Shown here in pieces: positions 32,383-38,965 of a stretch of DNA of 38,965 nucleotides. A program made the position numbers and the translations under genes. Numbering within the stretch: the stretch's first letter is position 1; each line of letters begins with the position of its first letter. The stretch comes from Armatimonadota bacterium (GTDB lineage: Bacteria; Armatimonadota; UBA5829), in contig JAPLCU010000055.1 of NCBI GenBank assembly GCA_026392045.1, forward strand, positions 1 through 38,965, given 5' to 3'. The notes under the pieces were generated by a model. It saw nothing but the letters and a program-made list of their open reading frames with translations. It was not told where the DNA came from and searched no databases.

Positions 32383-32416
32383 GCATGAGCACAACCAAAG
32401 ATGCCTGGTTAGGGGC

Positions 32417-32444
32417 TTCGGGCGCATCAGAGATTGCGCCCGAA
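32417..32444. repeat. Palindromic repeat, TCAGAGAT centre
   Basis: TTCGGGCGCA and TGCGCCCGAA, a perfect 10-bp stem, flank TCAGAGAT. The core is repeated at 35388-35411. Confidence 0.8.
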
Positions 32445-32577
32445 CGTCGTATGCGTTTAGGTCAAGAGATGCCAGGGTAAACACTTATTGCTTCCAGCGG
32501 TGTTGAGCCGCGTGGGAGCTCTCTTCTCCTTTCGATTGTTGTGGTAGATTCTTTTCCGCGGATATTTCGCTGCGGAG

Positions 32578-32608
32578 CCCTGCGGCCAATTGACCGCAGG
32601 GTCTTTTT
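32578..32608 (+). terminator. Rho-independent terminator of the sugar/GNAT transcript
   Basis: CCCTGCGG and CCGCAGGG form a perfect 8-bp stem with an 8-nt loop, followed by TCTTTTT. A second hairpin (TCCGC/GCGGA, 32555-32576) lies just before it. The stem could also serve the convergent minus-strand gene. Confidence 0.85.
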
Positions 32609-32624
32609 GTCTGAATGCTCGGGG

Positions 32625-32855
32625 TTAATTGATGCTGGATTCGACCATTCTACCCACAAATAACCCGAAAACTCCTACGAAAAACGCGTAGAAAAGCATG
32701 TAAAATAGAGCGAATATACCTGCTCCGCCGATTAAACCCGTAAGTAATCCAACGACCGCACCGATCACAGCCCCTGCAAGCAGCCCTTGCATATCATCGC
32801 CGCAGGTATAACCTACCCATAATCCGACAAGCCCGCCAAGTATTGCACCTTCTAT
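32625..32855 (-). CDS. Glycine-zipper membrane segment with no canonical start; probable out-of-frame tail of the TPR gene
   Basis: Reads GAILGGLVGLWVGYTCGDD, then MQGLLAGAVIGAVVGLLTG and two hydrophobic helices ending in GRMVESSIN. The glycine-spaced helices look like real protein. No ATG, GTG or TTG precedes the first helix in frame; an in-frame TGA lies just upstream. The only start-like codon is ATA at 32853-32855, which overlaps the TAG of the TPR gene as ATAG. Either translation restarts there, or a frame change joins this to the TPR protein as a membrane anchor. Extent and start are uncertain. Confidence 0.5.
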   Translation of the reverse strand: MEGAILGGLVGLWVGYTCGDDMQGLLAGAVIGAVVGLLTGLIGGAGIFALFYMLFYAFFVGVFGLFVGRMVESSIN

Positions 32856-33415
32856 TGTGCTCTTTCAGCTTCTTCGCGCGCGAAGTCTGGGGGAGCGCCA
32901 GGGTTGGCGAATGTGGAGCCGAAATCGGGCACATGGCCGATAACTGCAGGCTCCGGCACAACTGGGGGCGGCTCGCCCATTATGGTCGGATCGGGCGAGA
33001 TTGGCGCCTGGGCTATGATTGTTTGTTCTTCGGCGGTCGGTGTTGGTGTGATAATTGTGGAGGCGAGTCTTTCTATGGCTTGCAAAGCCAGTGTGTAAGT
33101 AGGGTTTAATAAAACTGCGCTGCGGTAGGATTGAGCAGCGTCGTCTTTCATTCCTGCTGATTCATAAGCCAGACCCAGGTTGTAATGTGCCTTGGGGTTT
33201 TCCTGCAGCGCAAGTGATTTCTTAAATGACCTTATGGCGTTTTGCTTGTCACCTTTCTGGGTGTAAGCCACGCCAAGGCATGTATAAACCTGGGGGTCAT
33301 TGGGAGTGTCGGCAGATATTGCTTTCAGGATAATTATCGTTTCGTCGACACTTCCCGATTTTAACATGTTCATAGCATCTGCAATTGCTGCAGATGAACT
33401 GGCCGATTGTTCCAT
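32852..33415 (-). CDS. TPR-repeat protein
   Basis: 187 aa. At least two tetratricopeptide units are visible at about residues 34-105 (PQVYTCLGVAYTQKGDKQNA, then KAHYNLGLAYESAGMKDDAA), each with the W/Y-x2-L-G/A pattern. A Pro-rich linker follows (about 115-175), ending PPDFAREEAERAQ. TPR units mediate protein-protein contacts; the partner is unknown. GGAGG lies 5-6 nt before the ATG at 33415. The stop overlaps the possible membrane tail described at 32625-32855. Confidence 0.85.
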   Translation of the reverse strand: MEQSASSSAAIADAMNMLKSGSVDETIIILKAISADTPNDPQVYTCLGVAYTQKGDKQNAIRSFKKSLALQENPKAHYNLGLAYESAGMKDDAAQSYRSAVLLNPTYTLALQAIERLASTIITPTPTAEEQTIIAQAPISPDPTIMGEPPPVVPEPAVIGHVPDFGSTFANPGAPPDFAREEAERAQ

Positions 33416-33492
33416 TAAAACCTCCTGTTACCCTGGCAATAGGGCTATATAATTTTATAGTTCGCAATACAACACAAATTTCCTTCATGTGA

Positions 33493-33512
33493 ATCAGGAA
33501 TTTTATCCTGAT
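33493..33512. other. Perfect hairpin in the divergent spacer
   Basis: ATCAGGA, ATTTTA, TCCTGAT: a 7-bp stem between the divergent TPR and DUF4091 genes. It may be an operator or another palindromic repeat; units near 7757 and 7857 have a related stem. Confidence 0.5.
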
Positions 33513-33571
33513 GCTGGGTTTGTGCCGATTAAAAGAATTCCTCTAATTTTGCGCCAATTTGATTATTGCCA

Positions 33572-33600
33572 TTGACATTATGCTCTTCTTAGGGCAAAAT
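33572..33600 (+). promoter_or_regulatory. Promoter of the DUF4091 gene
   Basis: TTGACA (33572-33577), 17-bp spacer, CAAAAT (33595-33600). The transcription start would be near 33606, only about 6 nt before the ATG at 33613, so the message may be nearly leaderless. Confidence 0.45.
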
Positions 33601-33612
33601 ACGGTAGTGCCG

Positions 33613-35316
33613 ATGTGCAAACCGGTCATCATAGAGCTTGTAGAGGAATATCCATTGTCTATATATAAAATTTTGGCCTGGCAGCCGCTGCTTCGGCCGC
33701 CGGCGCCTGATCAACAGCCGCCCGAGGTGCCGAATGTGCCTCTGAAGGCGCTTTCTTGCCGCAATGCTGTTACTTCGTTTGTGGCGCTTGTTATTGCAGA
33801 TGTGCCGGTGGAGTCAGCGCGGCTGGTTTTCAGCGACCTGGTTTGCGGGAGCGATGTGATCCCCGTTCCTGCGGGCGGTATGAGGCTCGTCGGGGTCGTG
33901 AACACCAGTGAGGCGGGAAATGTGTGTGACCCGCTTTATGAGGTGGACGATTTCGCCATTGATAAATCCGCCGCGCTGTATATGAATGTTTTCGTGCCGA
34001 AAAGAATTGCCGCGGGGACTTACAAAGGCAGGGTTGCGCTGATTGTGGATGGCGTGGAGGTCGCAGCGAATGATATGGCGCTTGAGGTCATAAATGTGGA
34101 TCTGCCTGGCGTTCATGAGTGGAATTTCTTCCTGAATGTGTGGATGAACCCGCGTGCGATTGCTCGCAGGCATCGGGTGTATTTGTGGTCTGAGGAACAC
34201 TTCGCTGTGCTGAGGCCTTATATTGAGGACCTGGCTAAGCATGGGCAGAAGACCATGGTCGCGCCGATTTGCTATAAGCCATTTGGAGATCGGACGCACG
34301 ATCTTTATCCGAGCTTGGTTGAATGGAGAATGCGGGCGCGCAAGTTTGAGTTCGATTTCTCTATATTTGATAGGTACGTGGAGCTGCATGATGAGTGCGG
34401 CATCAATAAGGCGATACATTGCTATTCTATTGTGCAGCACGGAAAAACCGACCAGAGCGAAATCCAGTATCTTGACATGGATTCCGGCGAGCGGTGCGAG
34501 AAAGTGATGCATGTCGGCGATGAAGAATATACGCGGGCTTGGAAGGCGTTTCTTGAGGCGTTTGAGAAGCACTTGATCGAGCGCGGCTGGATGCATAAGA
34601 CGTTTTTGGGGTTCGGAAACCTGTCTGCTGAAATGGCTGAAAAGGTAGTTTCGTTTGTGACCCAAAACGCGCCCGAGTTTAAAATGGCGCTGGCAACGGA
34701 TATCGGAATCGAGACGTGTGATAAGGCCGAAGATTTATCACTGAGGATGGATTTCGATAACAGGGGCGTGGCGGAACCTGCATCGGCGGAAAGATCGGCC
34801 ATGGGAATCGCTGAGCTTCTTGACCCCGATAATATCTGCTTGATTACTCGGCGTTGTCCCGAGAAGACCAGCACCACGTTTTATGTGTGCGCGGTGCCGG
34901 AGCACCCGAATACATTCGTCAATTCTCCGCTGGTGGAGTCTCGCATGCTGCCATTTTTGGCGCTGCAGGGCGGTTATGACGGGTTCGTGCGCTGGGCGTA
35001 TAACGATTGGTCTGATGAGCCGTATATCAACCCCGGTTGGGGTGAGTGGCCGACCGGGGATACGTTTTTGGTGTATCCGGGCGAGGCTGGGCCGGTGTCG
35101 TCGCTGAGGTGGGAGCAGCTTCGCGAGGGGATTCAGGATTATGAGCTTGCAATGATTGCATCGATGAATCTCGAGGACCCCGATGAAATGGTGGATTACG
35201 AGCAGGCGATAATGCTTGCATGCCGCGATGCGGATGGCAGCATGAAATCTACCGGCGATATTGAGATCGCGCGGAGACTGCTGATACCTATTGCGGAGCA
35301 TATGGGAGAGGATTAA
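33613..35316 (+). CDS. DUF4091 (GH123-like) glycoside-hydrolase-related protein
   Basis: About 567 aa. The N-terminal part is beta-rich (RLVFSDLVCGS, MNVFVPKRIAAGTYKGRVAL), the middle is a TIM-barrel-like stretch (EHFAVLRPYIEDLAKHG onward). The C-terminus carries the DUF4091 signature GYDGFVRWAYNDW, then WPTGDTFLVYPG and SLRWEQLREGIQDYEL. DUF4091 proteins are related to GH123 hexosaminidases; the substrate is not known. No signal peptide is seen, so a cytoplasmic location is likely. Upstream ATGs such as 33580 lie within the promoter, so I choose 33613. Confidence 0.78.
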   Translation: MCKPVIIELVEEYPLSIYKILAWQPLLRPPAPDQQPPEVPNVPLKALSCRNAVTSFVALVIADVPVESARLVFSDLVCGSDVIPVPAGGMRLVGVVNTSEAGNVCDPLYEVDDFAIDKSAALYMNVFVPKRIAAGTYKGRVALIVDGVEVAANDMALEVINVDLPGVHEWNFFLNVWMNPRAIARRHRVYLWSEEHFAVLRPYIEDLAKHGQKTMVAPICYKPFGDRTHDLYPSLVEWRMRARKFEFDFSIFDRYVELHDECGINKAIHCYSIVQHGKTDQSEIQYLDMDSGERCEKVMHVGDEEYTRAWKAFLEAFEKHLIERGWMHKTFLGFGNLSAEMAEKVVSFVTQNAPEFKMALATDIGIETCDKAEDLSLRMDFDNRGVAEPASAERSAMGIAELLDPDNICLITRRCPEKTSTTFYVCAVPEHPNTFVNSPLVESRMLPFLALQGGYDGFVRWAYNDWSDEPYINPGWGEWPTGDTFLVYPGEAGPVSSLRWEQLREGIQDYELAMIASMNLEDPDEMVDYEQAIMLACRDADGSMKSTGDIEIARRLLIPIAEHMGED

Positions 35317-35329
35317 GCCAACGATTGTT

Positions 35330-35411
35330 CGGGCGGATTTGCAATCCCGCCCGTAAGTGCCATCCGAGATCCAAATGTTACTTTTTGCGGGCGCATCAGA
35401 GATTGCGCCCG
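35330..35411. repeat. Two palindromic repeats after the DUF4091 gene
   Basis: First at 35330-35353 (arms CGGGCGGAT and ATCCCGCCCG around TTGCA), second at 35388-35411 (CGGGCGCA, TCAGAGAT, TGCGCCCG). The second matches 32417-32444. TTATTACTTATTACTTACAA follows at about 35418. Confidence 0.75.
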
Positions 35412-35452
35412 AACATCTTATTACTTATTACTTACAACCTACAACCTAAGAC

Positions 35453-36385
35453 CTATTTCACAGTCAACGCGGCGCTTGCTATTGAGCGGACAAGGACCTG
35501 GGTGTCCATATCGTCGCCTGTTTGAATTTTGTCTGTTCCGACGGCGGTTACCGTGATCATGATGTCTGTGGAGCCCTTGAATACTCCTGCGGGAATGGTG
35601 CAGGAGGTGGTGTCGGGCTTCAGGAGAAGTTTCTTGCTCAGGTAGCTTGCGGTCACGTCTTTGGTTACCGGGCTGGTTTCGATTTCCGAGGCTTTGTCCG
35701 GGTCTGAGCAAGATGTCCAATAGATGGATTCCTTATCATTGCCGCCGAATGCGTTGACTATGTAGCCAACCGCGCGCGGTATCTTTTTCCAGCTTATTTT
35801 GATGGGTTTGGCGGTGTCTACGGTATCGCCCAAGCCGATCAGATTTATGCCCTCAAGAAAGCTCTGCTGATTGTCCAGAGTGATGGATGTCTCCCCGCAA
35901 TAGTTCGAAGTCAGACTATACTTTCCTGCCAATTTGGAATTTGGCCCAGGTACTTTTTCACCGCTGTAGCCTATCGGCCAATAGGCGAATGAGCCGCTTT
36001 GCTGGGTATCGGATGTGTCAGATGCTGCGTCCTCGATCTTGGGCTGGCCGGATGGTATGGTTTCCGAGCCGCCCCAATAGATTTTTGTTTTCATTTTAGA
36101 TGAATCCGCAGGTTTTACGGCTGTTGCAGGTGCGGGTTTCGGAAACTCAACTCTGAGCTTCACGAAAGGTCCCACTTTGAGCCCCTCCGGCACCGTAACT
36201 TTCACCGACGGTATTTCGTCTGTGCGATTGGCGCTGGTGAGGGACATCGTGACCGATTTGGATATCATTTTCGGGTCCAGCGCGGCGCCAGGCTCCTGCC
36301 CGGGCAAGATGGGCATGCCGGGGAAGATCATTCTGGCGGTGGATATTGAGATTATGAATAGTGTCTTAAGTCCCAAGGTAGACAA
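35453..36385 (-). CDS. Exported protein of unknown function
   Basis: 310 aa from a TTG at 36385. The first 20 residues (MSTLGLKTLFIISISTARMI) resemble a signal peptide. The rest is Ser/Thr- and Lys-rich with beta-strand-like segments: IPSVKVTVPEGLKVGPFVKL, WKKIPRAVGYIVNAFGG and a C-terminal IMITVTAVGTD. The KPIKISWKKIPRAVGYIV stretch looks like a fibronectin-III/Ig-type strand pair. I do not recognise the family. AAAGGAAA lies just before the TTG. It converges on the DUF4091 gene; neither neighbour suggests a role. Confidence 0.6.
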   Translation of the reverse strand: MSTLGLKTLFIISISTARMIFPGMPILPGQEPGAALDPKMISKSVTMSLTSANRTDEIPSVKVTVPEGLKVGPFVKLRVEFPKPAPATAVKPADSSKMKTKIYWGGSETIPSGQPKIEDAASDTSDTQQSGSFAYWPIGYSGEKVPGPNSKLAGKYSLTSNYCGETSITLDNQQSFLEGINLIGLGDTVDTAKPIKISWKKIPRAVGYIVNAFGGNDKESIYWTSCSDPDKASEIETSPVTKDVTASYLSKKLLLKPDTTSCTIPAGVFKGSTDIMITVTAVGTDKIQTGDDMDTQVLVRSIASAALTVK

Positions 36386-36496
36386 TTTCCTTTCGATATC
36401 GTAATATGCTCCAATTATCAGAGACGCAAAAACGGTCGAATATGTTCCCTTTAGACGGTTACGGGCGCAATTAGATATAACGCCCTATCAAGAGAG

Positions 36497-36662
36497 TCTG
36501 TCACCCAATTCTTGTCCGGTAAGAGTTCAGTCTTAGTGTATTTGTCATTCCGAACTTGATTCGGAATCTAAGCCTTAAGCATAACAGATCCTGAATCGAG
36601 TTCAGGATGACATGCAATTCCCGCAAGACTGAACTCTCTCTCTGTCACCCAATTCTTGTCCG
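36497..36662. repeat. Composite repeat: direct 22-bp ends around two palindromes
   Basis: A 22-bp segment starting TCTGTCACCCAATTCTTGTC occurs at 36497-36518 and 36641-36662. Between them GAGTTCAGTCTT and AAGACTGAACTC form inverted arms around two hairpins: ATTCCGAA/TTCGGAAT (36547-36567) and ATCCTGAA/TTCAGGAT (36588-36608). The 36386-36743 spacer holds no gene. TTGTCC (36656-36661) and TATAAT (36681-36686), 19 bp apart and with a TGA extension, may form the promoter of the DUF1015 gene. Confidence 0.7.
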
Positions 36663-36743
36663 CATGTGCCTCTTGTGTGATATAATAAGTCAGCATTATG
36701 AGGGACATTTCCCTTTCATGCGAGTAAGTTAAGGAGACGCACT

Positions 36744-37994
36744 TTGGCAGAAATTGCACCATTTAAGGGTATTCGTTATAATCGATCATTGGTAGGCGAC
36801 CTTAGTAAGGTCACGTGCCCACCTTATGATATTATATCACCTACAGATAATACCTATTATCAGGAACTTCATCCAAACAACTTCGTGAGGCTTATTTTGG
36901 GTGATGAGCGCGCGGGCGATAACGATGCTGATAATCGCTATACGCGCGCAAGCGGATATCTTGAGAAGTGGATTGGCGATGGGGTTTTGGACCAGGATCA
37001 GACGCCATCGATTTATATATATGAGCAGCAATTCGAGCGAGATGATGAGCCCAAGACCGTGCGCGGGATAATGTGCGCGGTGAAATTACATCCTTATGCT
37101 GACAGGGTGGTATTGCCGCATGAAAATACGCTTGCCAAGCCGAAATCTCATTTGGCGCCTCTTATTCGGGCCGTTAAGTCGAATTTGGACTGCGTCTACG
37201 GGCTGTATGCGGATGAGCAGCATCGTTTGGATGAAATTCTTGATGCTGAGATGAATGCTGAACCGGCGGCGGATGTGGTGGACCGGGATGGCGTGCGGCA
37301 TCTGCTTTGGGCGATTACGGATGAAGGCGTAATCGCGCGGATAGTTGAGTTTCTTAAGGATAAGCAGATCGCCATTGCCGATGGGCATCATAGATATGAG
37401 ACGGCGCTTGCGTATGCTGAAGAGACGCACGAAAAGGGCGCGGATTACATATTGATGACCATTGCGAATGTGTTTCAGGAGGATCTGACTGTCCTGCCGA
37501 CGCATCGGGTGGTCGGAAATGTGCCGAATGATCTGATGAACGGCCTCGTGGAGAGCCTGTCGGCACTTTTCGAGGTGAAGAAATCTTCCCGCCAGAGCAT
37601 ACTCACCGACATGAAGAGCGAGGGCGCGATCGGGATGTATGGCAAGTCGGGCGCGTTTGCTTTGAAGCTAAAGGCTGACCCGAACAAGTTATTGAGCGGC
37701 TCTGAAGCGAGCCGAAATCTTGAGCTTAATGTGCTTCACAAGCTGGCGCTTGAGCGGTCGCTTGGTATCAACGACGAGAAACTTAGAAATCAGACGAATA
37801 TTATATATATGCGAAGCGCCGATGAGGCCATGGATTTGGTGGACTCGGGCGAGAGACAGCTGGCGTTTCTGCTCAATGAGATGTCGGTCAAGTCTGTGCT
37901 TGATATTGCGGCAGCAGATGAGAAGATGCCTCAGAAGGCGACCTATTTTTACCCTAAGTTGCTGAGTGGGCTGGCGCTCAGGAAGATGGATTGA
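36744..37994 (+). CDS. DUF1015-family protein
   Basis: 416 aa, typical for DUF1015. The N-terminus MAEIAPFKGIRYN with LSKVTCPPYDII, then LPHENTLAKPKSHLAPLIRA and, in the middle, IADGHHRYETAL and MTIANVFQEDLTVLPTHRVV, are family hallmarks. The biochemical role of DUF1015 is unknown; the ADGHHRYE motif suggests a hydrolase or metal site. The start is TTG at 36744, 7 nt after GGAG. The next gene starts 3 nt after the stop, implying co-translation. Confidence 0.85.
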   Translation: MAEIAPFKGIRYNRSLVGDLSKVTCPPYDIISPTDNTYYQELHPNNFVRLILGDERAGDNDADNRYTRASGYLEKWIGDGVLDQDQTPSIYIYEQQFERDDEPKTVRGIMCAVKLHPYADRVVLPHENTLAKPKSHLAPLIRAVKSNLDCVYGLYADEQHRLDEILDAEMNAEPAADVVDRDGVRHLLWAITDEGVIARIVEFLKDKQIAIADGHHRYETALAYAEETHEKGADYILMTIANVFQEDLTVLPTHRVVGNVPNDLMNGLVESLSALFEVKKSSRQSILTDMKSEGAIGMYGKSGAFALKLKADPNKLLSGSEASRNLELNVLHKLALERSLGINDEKLRNQTNIIYMRSADEAMDLVDSGERQLAFLLNEMSVKSVLDIAAADEKMPQKATYFYPKLLSGLALRKMD

Positions 37995-37996
37995 AG

Positions 37997-38965
37997 ATGA
38001 TCGATAATTCTATCAAACAACTCGTTACCGGAAATGAGTTCGTATCTATCTCTGACATCGCTACCTCAGGCGGTGGAATCGGAAAGGTGGGCTTTCTGCA
38101 CAAAGGCTTCAGGGCATGCGTGGAGATGCGCGGTTCGGAGGATCTTCCTTTACTGAAGCCCACTGTGACGGTTGACGACGTGGAGATTTTCGCAGGCGGT
38201 TTGGAAAGCGAGCTTCTTTCATATTGGATACCGCAGTTTACGGCGAAATCTGAGAAGATCACGGTGAGGGCGTCTGTGTTTGCGCCGCTGGAACGCAGGG
38301 GCTTTGTGTGTTTACTGATTCTTCGGAACAATACTCAAAGCACAGTCAAGATAAAGGCTGGCTGGGAAGGGTGTTGGAAGTCCAGCCACGTTACGGCCAA
38401 TATTTCCCGTGATTTGAATGGGACCAAGCACGGCAGCGTGAGTTCGTGGAAAGAGGGCGTGCCCGTTATCGAGTTCAGAGGGCAGACGCCGATGTTTGCC
38501 ATTGCTTTGCTTAGCCAGGAAGTCACTCCCTCCGAGATTTGGGATGGCGATGGGCAGGCTCGGATCATGAACTGGACCAAGGAATGCATATCGGCGCCCT
38601 CCGGCAAGGCGATTCATTATAGAGTGGCCGATGCTTACGCGCTTCAGGCAAATGAGGAAATCACCATACCTTTATATGTTGGGATAGGGCTTGAGGAAGT
38701 GTCAGCGGTGGCATCCGCGCATGAGCTTCGGCTGCAGGGCTGGAGCAGAACGTTTCAGCATACGAGAGAGTGGCTGGATAATCATGCTATTGAATGCGAC
38801 GACCCATATTTCAACTGGCTGATCAATATCAACTCATTCTTCAACTATTTTTATTCGCAGGGAATCACGTTGGATACCGAAGAGGTGATAATGACCACCT
38901 CCCGCAATTCACTCAACGAACACTGCGGCGCCTATATGGATAGGGATGCTATGCGGTGGTCGCTG
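37997..38965 (+). CDS. Glycoside-hydrolase-like (six-hairpin type) protein, partial at the right edge
   Basis: The frame runs from the ATG at 37997 to the end of the window (323 codons seen) without a stop. The first 250 or so residues are beta-rich (IKQLVTGNEFVSISDIATSG, ITVRASVFAPLERRGF, GIGLEEVSAVASA). From about residue 270 the sequence turns helical and includes TTSRNSLNEHCGAYMDRDAM. An S-R-x4...G-A-Y-x-D-R-D stretch is typical of the catalytic part of amylo-alpha-1,6-glucosidase/GH63-like six-hairpin glycosidases. No signal peptide. It is tightly coupled to the DUF1015 gene. Family-level call only, because the catalytic domain is truncated. Confidence 0.65.
   Translation, partial: MIDNSIKQLVTGNEFVSISDIATSGGGIGKVGFLHKGFRACVEMRGSEDLPLLKPTVTVDDVEIFAGGLESELLSYWIPQFTAKSEKITVRASVFAPLERRGFVCLLILRNNTQSTVKIKAGWEGCWKSSHVTANISRDLNGTKHGSVSSWKEGVPVIEFRGQTPMFAIALLSQEVTPSEIWDGDGQARIMNWTKECISAPSGKAIHYRVADAYALQANEEITIPLYVGIGLEEVSAVASAHELRLQGWSRTFQHTREWLDNHAIECDDPYFNWLININSFFNYFYSQGITLDTEEVIMTTSRNSLNEHCGAYMDRDAMRWSL

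Noticed and set aside
1-38965. tRNA, rRNA or mobile-element genes
   Set aside because: No cloverleaf with TTCGA-type arms, no rRNA text, and no transposase, integrase or phage gene was recognised on either strand by eye.

Overview
The window looks like a chromosomal segment of a free-living Gram-negative-type bacterium of about 50% GC. Several things point to the Armatimonadota or a neighbouring PVC/Planctomycete-like lineage: PEP-CTERM sorting tails, a pseudopilin with an H-x9-DG C-terminus, a DUF4091 glycosidase-like protein, a fused E1 dehydrogenase, hpnCDE squalene genes and a YhbD/bactofilin pair. No rRNA, tRNA, integrase or transposase gene was found, so the taxonomic call is an inference of moderate confidence.

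Layout. (1) 1-4119, minus strand: a partial O-antigen ligase-like membrane protein, then the squalene operon hpnC-hpnD-hpnE. (2) 4246-7568: a PEP-CTERM protein run together with a secreted C39-like cysteine peptidase, bracketed by two nearly identical 62-bp direct repeats. Repeat-derived DNA follows up to 8104. (3) 8105-11057, plus strand: dxs overlapping fni, i.e. isoprenoid precursor supply that matches the squalene genes nearby. (4) 11044-19060, minus strand: a small membrane protein, a MntA/HepT module whose HepT is frameshifted, a STAS-HATPase regulator, a degenerate PEP-synthase-like protein, a secreted protein with carboxypeptidase-regulatory-like repeats, and a bactofilin-like/YhbD pair behind a promoter containing a perfect palindrome. 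(5) 19534-22260, minus strand: promoter, cobalamin riboswitch, pseudopilin, secreted surface protein and PEP-CTERM protein, apparently one operon. (6) 22380-32382, plus strand: a cytidylate-kinase-like gene, a fused alpha/beta E1 dehydrogenase, then a deoxysugar catabolic series (class II aldolase, SrlD-like SDR, rhaA, rhaB, fucose-isomerase-like) and a GNAT. (7) 32625-38965: a TPR protein with an out-of-frame membrane tail, a DUF4091 protein, an unknown secreted protein, a DUF1015 protein and a glycosidase-like gene that leaves the window.

How the genes fit together. HpnD, HpnC and HpnE would turn farnesyl diphosphate into squalene, with Dxs and Fni feeding the pathway. The sugar series would isomerise, phosphorylate and cleave L-rhamnose or L-fucose-type sugars and process lactaldehyde. 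The most interesting unit is the cobalamin-riboswitch operon. It contains no known B12 enzyme or transporter, only three exported or surface proteins, so it is a candidate for an undescribed cobalamin-responsive surface (capture) system.

A second theme is the density of short palindromic repeats. At least four families, including one with a conserved CAGAT/ATCTG or TCAGAGAT centre, occupy most spacers, even inside the sugar operon. Several genes also show frame or start-codon anomalies (hpnE, hepT, the C39 peptidase, the TPR tail). These should be checked against raw reads before biological interpretation.
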